Below are positions 57,165 to 64,000 of a stretch of 64,000 bases of DNA, piece by piece. The translations under genes were made by a program, and so were the position numbers. Every line of letters begins with the position of its first letter. Within the stretch, counting starts at the first letter, position 1. The stretch comes from Alphaproteobacteria bacterium (GTDB taxonomy: Bacteria; Pseudomonadota; Alphaproteobacteria; RF32; CAG-239), in the NCBI GenBank assembly GCA_017467515.1, contig JAFUSU010000024.1:1-64000 (forward strand). The letters are read 5' to 3'. The notes under the pieces were generated by a model. It did no database searches. It had not been told where the DNA came from and saw nothing but the letters and a program-made list of their open reading frames with translations.

Positions 57165-57195
57165 ACTCTCTCATTGCAAAATGAGAGAGTTTTTT
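57165..57195 (+). terminator. Terminator of the RNase J-like gene
   Basis: ACTCTCTCAT (57165-57174) pairs with ATGAGAGAGT (57181-57190) around TGCAAA, followed by a T run to 57195. Confidence 0.88.
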
Positions 57196-57230
57196 CTTGC
57201 AATTCATTGTAGTTGGAGTATAAACAGAAA

Positions 57231-57312
57231 AAATATTCTCCTCACGCTCGTCATTCTCGGGCTTGACAGAAGATTAAATATTCTCCTCACGCTCGTCATT
57301 CTCGGGCTTGAC
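57231..57312. repeat. Tandem 37 bp REP-like repeat
   Basis: 37 identical bases at 57231-57267 and 57276-57312. The end of the second copy joins CCCGAGAATCC to form the palindrome TTCTCGGGcttgaCCCGAGAA. Such CGTCATTCTCGGGCTTGAC elements are known as scattered extragenic repeats in alphaproteobacteria. The first copy has lost its second palindrome arm. Confidence 0.75.
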
Positions 57313-57355
57313 CCGAGAATCCATTAAACGTATAGGTAAATTAAGGTATTAATCA

Positions 57356-58165
57356 ATGGTTATCAAAAGAAAAGACGGAATTAAAATATACAGTGTGGCT
57401 GATTTTGAAGGAATGAGAAAAGCCGGAAAATTGGCAGCCGAATGTTTAGACTATATTACGCCGTATGTCAAAGTCGGTGTTTCAACCGGTGAACTGGATG
57501 AATTATGCCACGAATTTATTGTTTCGCATAATGCAATCCCCTCTTGTTTAGGCTATCAGGGATATCCGAAAACAGTCTGTATTTCGATTAATCACGTCAT
57601 TTGCCACGGTATTCCGAGTTTTGAGCGTAAATTAGCCAACGGCGATATGCTTAATATTGATGTTACCGTTACTTTAGACGGGTGGTTCGGTGATACCAGC
57701 CGTATGTATATTGCCGGCAAACCGTCAATTAAAGCCAAGAGATTATGCGATGTTACTTATGAATGTATGATGCGCGGTATTGATGTTGTTAAACCGGGGG
57801 CTCACTTTGGCGATATTGGTGCGGTTATTGCCGAATATGCACATAAATACGGCTATTCGGTGGTTGATATGTTTTGCGGACACGGTGTCGGAAAAGTTTT
57901 CCACGATGCGCCGAATGTTATGCATATTGCCAAAGCAGGGACCGGCCCGATTATGGAAGAGGGTATGATTTTTACAATTGAGCCGATGATTAACACCGGC
58001 GGACCTGATGCTTTAATTTTGCAAGACGGCTGGACAGCGGTCACCAGAGATAAATCATTATCTGCCCAATATGAACATTCTTTAGCTGTAACAAAGGATG
58101 GATTTGAAATTTTCACCCTATCCCCCAAAGGGTTGGACAAGTATCCTTATAAAGTAGAAGAATAG
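57356..58165 (+). CDS. map: Methionine aminopeptidase, type I
   Basis: 269 residues. It removes the initiator Met. The metal ligands are all present: D in NIDVTV, D in GDTSRM, H in GHGVGK, E in TIEPM and E in QYEHS. The N-terminal extension is short, as in E. coli Map. The REP-like repeat lies directly upstream. Confidence 0.95.
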   Translation: MVIKRKDGIKIYSVADFEGMRKAGKLAAECLDYITPYVKVGVSTGELDELCHEFIVSHNAIPSCLGYQGYPKTVCISINHVICHGIPSFERKLANGDMLNIDVTVTLDGWFGDTSRMYIAGKPSIKAKRLCDVTYECMMRGIDVVKPGAHFGDIGAVIAEYAHKYGYSVVDMFCGHGVGKVFHDAPNVMHIAKAGTGPIMEEGMIFTIEPMINTGGPDALILQDGWTAVTRDKSLSAQYEHSLAVTKDGFEIFTLSPKGLDKYPYKVEE

Positions 58166-58242
58166 GTTTTAACAGAAAAGCTCATTTTTTTAACTAAATT
58201 TTATGTTTTCTTTCTTATATCCTTGTAATAAGGATATAAGAA

Positions 58243-59073
58243 ATGAGAGAAAATTTTCTTGATTTTAAAGAGTATTATAAGCAAGCAATTGTTAAAGTAC
58301 CGAATGATTCTTTTTTTAAGGGGTCGATAGATCATAAATTTCGGCATTCTGTGGCTGTATTATATGCGGGTGAACGAATTATAAAAGAAACACCGGAGCT
58401 GAAAAATACATCGGAAAGCTTTCGGAAATTGGCAAAAACGGCTCTTTTATTTCATGATGTCGGCCGATTTGAGGAGGCTGTAAAACGCCATAATACACCA
58501 AATTTAACGGCCAAGGCAGAGGTGCTGAATCAGTATGATCACGGCTTACTCGGGTATAATGCCTTAAAGGATAATCCCAAATATAATGACATAAGAATAG
58601 TGTTGGCGGTTCGTTATCACGGAAAAATGATGGATGAAGTTAGAAAATCGTCATTATGGCAAAAAACACAAGCTTGTCCGGAAGGAAAAGAGGCGCAAGA
58701 AATTTTATATTTGGTTAGAGATGCGGATAAATTGGCAAATTTGGAAAATATAAAAAAAGAAGATCATTTGCGAAAAGATTTATTTTATAAGCTTTTGAGC
58801 AAAGAAGCCTTACAGGCAGGGCTTTCCGAAAAGGTAAAAGAGCAATTTTTGTCAGGACAAACTGTTTTATCGCCTACGGTTTATTCGTTTGCGGACAGGG
58901 TTTTAATGATTCTCTCTTGGATTTTTGACCTGAATTATCAAAAGACGAAAGAAATATTTAAAGAAAACAAATATGATGAGTATCTTTTAGATTTATTGGC
59001 ACAATATCATCAAAAACAGACAGATATAATGTCAATCAGAAAAAAAATGATTAAAAATCTGTTGAAAAATTAA
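58243..59073 (+). CDS. HD-domain phosphohydrolase
   Basis: 276 residues. HKFRHSVAVL gives the first His, then LLFHDVGRFEEA the HD pair and RYHGKMMDE a later His; DADKLANLENI near 170 the last Asp. HD proteins hydrolyse phosphoester bonds, often of nucleotides such as dNTPs, ppGpp or cyclic dinucleotides; the substrate is unknown. GGATATAAG lies upstream of the ATG. Confidence 0.85.
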   Translation: MRENFLDFKEYYKQAIVKVPNDSFFKGSIDHKFRHSVAVLYAGERIIKETPELKNTSESFRKLAKTALLFHDVGRFEEAVKRHNTPNLTAKAEVLNQYDHGLLGYNALKDNPKYNDIRIVLAVRYHGKMMDEVRKSSLWQKTQACPEGKEAQEILYLVRDADKLANLENIKKEDHLRKDLFYKLLSKEALQAGLSEKVKEQFLSGQTVLSPTVYSFADRVLMILSWIFDLNYQKTKEIFKENKYDEYLLDLLAQYHQKQTDIMSIRKKMIKNLLKN

Positions 59074-59369
59074 ATAAAATTTAAAATGTGGTTTAATTTA
59101 TATAAACCGTTGAAAAAAATAGCTATTTTTAACTAATAGTTGTAAATCTTATGTCGTGCATTTTTTTATTAAATAATGCGTTTAATTCAGGAACTATTTA
59201 ATTATATTGAATAAAATCAACAATTTATAAAATAAATACGACAAATTTTTTATCCTCCTTAAAAACTGATTAAAACATAGGAAAAATATAAATTAATGGT
59301 TGCTTTTTAAAATTTTTTACTATAAAAGAGTCGATATATTTTAGACGGTGGTATAAATTAGTAGTAAAA
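59074..59369. other. AT-rich intergenic region
   Basis: 296 bases, very AT-rich, without gene or clear hairpin. TATAAA- and TTGAAA-like words occur by composition; a promoter for the glycan genes must be in the right part but cannot be fixed. Confidence 0.4.
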
Positions 59370-60227
59370 ATGGAAAAAAAGCAAACATTAGCGGTACATT
59401 TACACTTATATTATTTAGAGATGTGGCCGGAAATAAAAAGATTATTGGCGAATATGGGGGATTATCCATATGATTTGTATGTGACGATGGTTGCCGAAAA
59501 TTCGCAGATAGCCGAAGATATAAGGGAATTTCACCGAAATTCGACAATTTGGGTGGTTGAAAATCGCGGGTATGACATTGGTCCGTTTATTGACTTTTTG
59601 CATCACATAGATCTCAATCAATATGATTTGATTATGAAGCTTCATACCAAAAACAAAAACAGAGGAGTTGACACCCATATCAATCAGTACGTTTTCAACA
59701 GAAAGTTGTGGGTTGAAAATCTGACCAATTCTTTAATTGGGACACAAAAGCAGTTTAACGTAAATATATGTAATTTTAAAGAAAATCCTGAACTTGGAAT
59801 GATTGGCTCAAGGTATTTAATTACCTCTGATGAAAAATGTTATAAAAATATACAATCAAAAGTTGAAAATATTTTAGAGGATTTCTGTTATCATTCTGTT
59901 CCGATAAAATTTGTGGCAGGAACAATGTTTATGTGCCGCAGTTCGCTTTTAAAACAACTGAAAGACCGTTACACAATCAAAGATTTTGAGCCGACGAATG
60001 GGAATATTAAAGACGGCACATTGGCGCATATTATAGAGCGTGTAATAGGGACGTTAGCTGTTGCCAACGGCTATCAAATCAGAGGGTTTGATCATAATTA
60101 TCCGATGGAAATCAAGCTGTTTTGTGAAAAAGCACGACACTTTATTTATCAAAATAAAATCACCAAGCACCACAACAGATTGATAAAAGTTTTCAAACTG
60201 CCGATTTATCATCGGCGAATTTTATAG
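59370..60227 (+). CDS. RgpF-like glycan synthesis protein
   Basis: 285 residues resembling the rhamnan synthesis protein F family. AVHLHLYYLEMWPEIKRLL starts the domain, VENRGYDIGPFIDFL and LIMKLHTKNKNRG are family hallmarks, and VAGTMFMCRSSLL is the conserved late motif. It is probably a glycosyltransferase in surface polysaccharide synthesis. First gene of the locus. Confidence 0.85.
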   Translation: MEKKQTLAVHLHLYYLEMWPEIKRLLANMGDYPYDLYVTMVAENSQIAEDIREFHRNSTIWVVENRGYDIGPFIDFLHHIDLNQYDLIMKLHTKNKNRGVDTHINQYVFNRKLWVENLTNSLIGTQKQFNVNICNFKENPELGMIGSRYLITSDEKCYKNIQSKVENILEDFCYHSVPIKFVAGTMFMCRSSLLKQLKDRYTIKDFEPTNGNIKDGTLAHIIERVIGTLAVANGYQIRGFDHNYPMEIKLFCEKARHFIYQNKITKHHNRLIKVFKLPIYHRRIL

Positions 60228-60241
60228 TTAAGGAAAGACTA

Positions 60242-60709
60242 ATGCTAAGATATCATTTTTATAAAATATTAAGATTGTTTCATTTGATTTCAAAACAGAA
60301 ATATAAAAAACGGACGTCAAAATATAGCGAGAAATATAAAGCGATAGCTCGTTCAAAACTTTTTGACGGTAAATGGTATCTTGAGCATAATCCCGACGTT
60401 AAAGCCAGCGGTATGGATCCGATAGTTCATTACATTAGCCATGGGTGGAAGGAAGATAGAGAATGTACGCCATATTTTGATGGTGATGAATATCTTAAAA
60501 TGAATCCGGATGTTGCTCAAGCCGGTATGAACCCTTTGGTGCATTGGCTCTTACACGGGCAATATGAAAATCGCTATGCCAAGACCAAACCTGTTAAGAC
60601 GCACTATTTTGCAGATTTTTGGGAGAAAATTCGAGCCATAGCGGTTTATCCGATAACGGTTTATGAAGAATGTCAACGCTTAGAACTTGAGCTGAAAAAC
60701 CTGAAGTAA
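60242..60709 (+). CDS. NPDV-repeat protein
   Basis: 155 residues with two copies of a 36-residue repeat: F-D-x-x-x-Y-L-x-x-N-P-D-V-x-x-x-G-M-(D/N)-P-(I/L)-V-H-(Y/W)-x-x-H-G (about 40-75 and 79-114). These repeats are found fused to glycosyltransferases in polysaccharide loci; here they stand alone. They may dock enzymes; function not proven. 14 bases behind the previous gene. Confidence 0.8.
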   Translation: MLRYHFYKILRLFHLISKQKYKKRTSKYSEKYKAIARSKLFDGKWYLEHNPDVKASGMDPIVHYISHGWKEDRECTPYFDGDEYLKMNPDVAQAGMNPLVHWLLHGQYENRYAKTKPVKTHYFADFWEKIRAIAVYPITVYEECQRLELELKNLK

Positions 60710-60718
60710 GGGCAAGTC

Positions 60719-61615
60719 ATGCAAGCAAAAGTTTCCGTCATTATCCCGATATATAACAAAGGGGTTTACCTTCGGCAGTGTTTGGAAAGTTTAAAAGCAC
60801 AAACACTGGCGGATATAGAGTTTATTTGTGTGAATGACGGTTCCTCGGACGGAAACGACAAGATTTTGGCAGAGTTGGCATCGGACACACGGTTTAAGGT
60901 TATTTATCAAGCGCATATCGGCACGGGCGCAGCAAGGAATAAGGGCATAGAGCTCGCGCAAGGAGAGTATATCGGTTTTGTTGACGCGGACGATTGGGTT
61001 GCAGAGGATTATTTTGCCAAACTTTATGCGCAAGCCCAAGCTGACAAAGCGGATATTTGTTGTGCTTTGCAACGCAAGGATATTTACGCGAATAAAACCG
61101 TAGAAACCACGACCCCGTGGCATGGGGACATAGCTTTGATGAAAAAGCAACTGATTTTAACGGCGGGGCATTTGTGGTCAAAGCTGTTTAAGAGAGCGTT
61201 TGTTGAACAACATCATCTGCGGAACGCGACGACCAGACGTACACAGGATATTGCGTTTAGTGTTCCGGCGATTTTGCAAGCTGAGCGCATCAGCGCGGTA
61301 AAAGATACTTTTTATTATTATCGAATAAGTGAAGATTCCGCCAGTCATCAGGCGATTGAAAGGCAAGATTGTTTTGAATTGGGTGAGATTTTTAAACTTA
61401 TTTTAGCGCAAGAATATGCGGATAATGACGCAATAAAGCTTATTCGTGCGCGGTTGCAAGCGGATACGCAGTACTATTTGAACAGGACAACAAATTTCAA
61501 AAATAAAATTATTATTTTCAAGAGTTTAATTAAGAATGTTCCCTCTTTTAAATGGGCAGGAACATATCAGATGGCATATAAAACGGCAAAAATATTAAAT
61601 TTATTGGGGCTATAG
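60719..61615 (+). CDS. Glycosyltransferase family 2
   Basis: 298 residues, GT-A fold. VSVIIPIYNKGVYLRQCLES, then FICVNDGSSDGN (nucleotide binding), ARNKGIELAQGEYIGFVDAD (the D-x-D metal motif) with DDW. It would transfer a sugar to a surface glycan. The codon use here is somewhat more G/C-rich than in its neighbours. Confidence 0.93.
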   Translation: MQAKVSVIIPIYNKGVYLRQCLESLKAQTLADIEFICVNDGSSDGNDKILAELASDTRFKVIYQAHIGTGAARNKGIELAQGEYIGFVDADDWVAEDYFAKLYAQAQADKADICCALQRKDIYANKTVETTTPWHGDIALMKKQLILTAGHLWSKLFKRAFVEQHHLRNATTRRTQDIAFSVPAILQAERISAVKDTFYYYRISEDSASHQAIERQDCFELGEIFKLILAQEYADNDAIKLIRARLQADTQYYLNRTTNFKNKIIIFKSLIKNVPSFKWAGTYQMAYKTAKILNLLGL

Positions 61616-61617
61616 CG

Positions 61618-64000
61618 ATGAAAAAGACGAAGAATAAACAAGGTAAAAAAGTTTCTCAAGAAATGAAAGCACAAAATACGAAATTAAAAAAGATTACCGT
61701 CAAAAATGCGGAAGGCGATCCGGATACAACGGCCGAAATTGTGATTCAAAACAAAATAGATTATACCCCGAAAGTCAGCGTGATTATTCCGGTTTATAAC
61801 GTTGAGCAGTATTTAAGGGAATGTTTGGATAGTGTTATCAACCAAACCTTAAAAGAAATTGAAATTATCTGCGTTGACGACGGCTCAACCGACAGGTCTC
61901 TTGAAATTCTTAAAGAATATGCAAAGAAAGATAACAGAATAACGGTGATGAGACAGGAAAACAAAGGTTCCGGTCCTGCGCGCAATAATGGTATAATAAA
62001 GGCTAAGGGCGAATTTATTGCCTTTATGGATTCTGATGATATGTACCCAAATAAGAACACATTGGAACATATGTACACAACTGCGATTAAAAATAATGTT
62101 TTGATTTGCGGTGGAAGCCTGAATCAATTAAAAGACGAATTACTAATTACAGATTCTTCAAAATTTGAAGATGGTTATACTTTTGAAAAAAATGGAATTA
62201 TTGAATATAAAGATTATCAATTTGATTATGGCTACTGGCGTTTTATTTATAACAGACAATTCTTAAAAGAAAATCAACTATATTTTCCTGATTATTTAAG
62301 AGGACAAGACCCTCCATTTTTCATAAAAACGATGGCAATGGCGAAAAAATTTTATGCACTAAAGGAAGCAACTTATGTGTACAGAGTTTCATACAAGCAA
62401 ATATCATGGAATGAAAGAAAAGCTGTTGATTTATTTAAAGGTGTTGCTGATTGTTTAACATATAGTAAGCAGTATAAACTAAATAAACTTCATTCAAAAA
62501 TAGTACAAAGACTGAACACCTGGACATTTAGAACTGCAACGGCAACGATGATTGACAACAAAAAAGTCAGACAACAAATTTTAAAAATACTAAATACAAT
62601 CGACTATAATATATTAAAAAAAGAAAATATATCACTTGATTTAGATGATATATATAAGGCAATTATTCAAGCAAAAGACAATGATATAATAGTGTCAGTA
62701 ATAGTTCCTTGCTATAACGTTGTAAAATATTTATCGCGGTGTTTGGATTCTATAATTAACCAGACATTTAAAAGTACGGAAATCATCTGCGTCAATGATG
62801 GCTCAACGGATAATACTTTAGAACTACTAAAAAATTATGCTCAAAAAGACAGTAGAATTAAAATAATAAACAAAATAAACGGTGGATTATCATCTGCGAG
62901 AAACGAAGGAGCTCTGGAATCTCACGGCTTTTTTATTAATTTTATAGACTCTGATGATTGGATTGAAGAAACAACGATTGAAAAAGCCATAGCTAAGATG
63001 ACAGGTAATATTGATTTAGTTTGTTATGGAGCAGAACTTGTCAATGAAGGGTTAGATAAAAACAATCAAAATATAATCGTTGGAAACCAGTATCATAAAA
63101 TAAAAATTATAGGCGAAAAAACGGCTTCGGTTGATAATATTTTAAATTCCACGTACACAGTATGGAACAAACTATTCAAGAAAGCTATATTGGACAAATA
63201 TGCTATAAAGTTTGCAGTAGGTAGATTATTTGAAGATAATGATTTTTCAATTATGTACATGGTGCATTGTCGAAATATTTATTATTTGGGCGATTATCTC
63301 TATCATTATGTACAACGTCCTAATAGCATTATGGAAAAAGTAAGAGCAGGTTTGTGTGATAAAACTATAGATAATTTATATATTTTTGACAATTTATATA
63401 AGCATTTAGAAAAATACAATCTATTAGAAAAATATAAGAAAATTGTAGCTTCACGTTTTTCTATCCATTTAAGATCTGCGTACAAATTTGCTCCTGATCA
63501 TTTAAAAAATGATATAAAACTGCAAGTTAAAAAATTATCAAAGCATTATCGAAAAGATTTATTTTGGGATAACATTATAGAAAAAATTGAAAATTCAAAA
63601 TTTCATCAAATTCGCGAAATGAATACTATTATAGTTTCTCTTACTTCTTATCCTGCCCGCATTAACACGGTTAATCAGACTATAGAGACATTATTGAATC
63701 AATCTATGAAGGCTGATAGAGTAATTTTATGGCTTGCACCTGAGCAATTCCCAAACAAAGAAGCAGATTTACCACAAGGTTTGTTAGCTTTGAAAGATAA
63801 AGGACTGACTATTGATTGGTATCATGATATCAGATCTTATAAAAAGCTCATTCCAACCTTAAAAAAATATCCAGACAGTATTATTGTAACGGCTGACGAT
63901 GACATACTATATCCAGTAAATTGGCTTGAAAATCTATACAGAGAGTATTGTAAAAAACCAAATACTATTTGGTGTCATCGAGCACATAATATCAAAATGA
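61618..64000 (+). CDS. Multi-domain glycosyltransferase, runs off the window
   Basis: An open frame of at least 794 residues with no stop before the end. The ATG lies two bases behind the previous stop. Basic start (KKTKNKQGKK). First GT2 domain from about residue 51 (KVSVIIPVYNVEQYLRECLD, CVDDGSTD, MDSDD). Second GT2 domain from about 359 (VSVIVPCYNVVKYLSRCLDS, CVNDGSTD, IDSDDW). A third glycosyltransferase-like part starts near 668 (IIVSLTSYPARINTVNQTIE, ITADDDI-like VTADDDILYP). It would build several linkages of a surface glycan. Confidence 0.93.
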   Translation, partial: MKKTKNKQGKKVSQEMKAQNTKLKKITVKNAEGDPDTTAEIVIQNKIDYTPKVSVIIPVYNVEQYLRECLDSVINQTLKEIEIICVDDGSTDRSLEILKEYAKKDNRITVMRQENKGSGPARNNGIIKAKGEFIAFMDSDDMYPNKNTLEHMYTTAIKNNVLICGGSLNQLKDELLITDSSKFEDGYTFEKNGIIEYKDYQFDYGYWRFIYNRQFLKENQLYFPDYLRGQDPPFFIKTMAMAKKFYALKEATYVYRVSYKQISWNERKAVDLFKGVADCLTYSKQYKLNKLHSKIVQRLNTWTFRTATATMIDNKKVRQQILKILNTIDYNILKKENISLDLDDIYKAIIQAKDNDIIVSVIVPCYNVVKYLSRCLDSIINQTFKSTEIICVNDGSTDNTLELLKNYAQKDSRIKIINKINGGLSSARNEGALESHGFFINFIDSDDWIEETTIEKAIAKMTGNIDLVCYGAELVNEGLDKNNQNIIVGNQYHKIKIIGEKTASVDNILNSTYTVWNKLFKKAILDKYAIKFAVGRLFEDNDFSIMYMVHCRNIYYLGDYLYHYVQRPNSIMEKVRAGLCDKTIDNLYIFDNLYKHLEKYNLLEKYKKIVASRFSIHLRSAYKFAPDHLKNDIKLQVKKLSKHYRKDLFWDNIIEKIENSKFHQIREMNTIIVSLTSYPARINTVNQTIETLLNQSMKADRVILWLAPEQFPNKEADLPQGLLALKDKGLTIDWYHDIRSYKKLIPTLKKYPDSIIVTADDDILYPVNWLENLYREYCKKPNTIWCHRAHNIKM

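Overview
The window holds one complete 40.1 kb prophage (123-40251) and the chromosome of its host to the right (40282-64000). Translation is standard-code and Gram-negative. The host looks like a low-GC, fermentative or anaerobic alphaproteobacterium of the gut type: it has an Rnf complex, a DsbD-type thiol reductase, an RNase J-like nuclease and an NPDV-repeat glycan locus. That placement is inferred from gene content, not from a marker gene. By eye the prophage genes are richer in G/C-ending codons than the host genes.

The prophage sits in the 3' half of a tRNA-Lys(CTT) gene. A 49 bp direct repeat marks both ends. The right copy is part of the intact tRNA, and the left copy is a displaced tRNA 3' fragment. 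A tyrosine integrase lies just inside the left end. A 47 bp imperfect repeat (43/47 identical), carrying paired GTGGGGCAA boxes, lies close to each end and looks like integrase arm sites. The control region at 33743-35238 has a Cro-like gene and a repressor facing apart, four perfect copies of a 19 bp operator, three promoters, and a membrane protein behind the repressor. Leftward early genes (33985-29573) include a DNA methyltransferase broken at a run of nine G. After a terminator comes the late block (29263-1524): terminase, portal, scaffold, capsid, tail tube proteins, internal virion proteins, tail fibre, a diversity-generating retroelement (DGR) and a lysis cassette. The rightward early operon (35273-39886) holds a probable excisionase, dUTPase, an ASCH-like protein and many small unknown proteins. 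The virion is a short-tailed (podovirus) type whose layout resembles Bordetella phage BPP-1, with no phage RNA polymerase seen.

The clearest special system is the DGR: variable tail protein, Avd, template repeat and reverse transcriptase in the order 5949-6992, 5451-5873, 5311-5439, 3975-5087, all on the minus strand. Template and variable repeats are 129 bp each and align without gaps. All 13 differences fall at template adenines, changing nine Asn codons and one stop codon. Other notable points are a 2314-residue polyvalent injected protein, three tandem related small proteins between terminase and portal, and a possibly phase-variable methyltransferase.

The host part carries an AsmA-like protein, a flavodoxin-like lipoprotein, DsbD, a CDP-alcohol phosphatidyltransferase, an apbE-rseC-rnfBCDGEA operon whose order resembles that of Bacteroidota, alaS, a TspO protein, an RNase J-like gene, map, an HD hydrolase and a surface-glycan locus that runs off the window in an open multi-domain glycosyltransferase.
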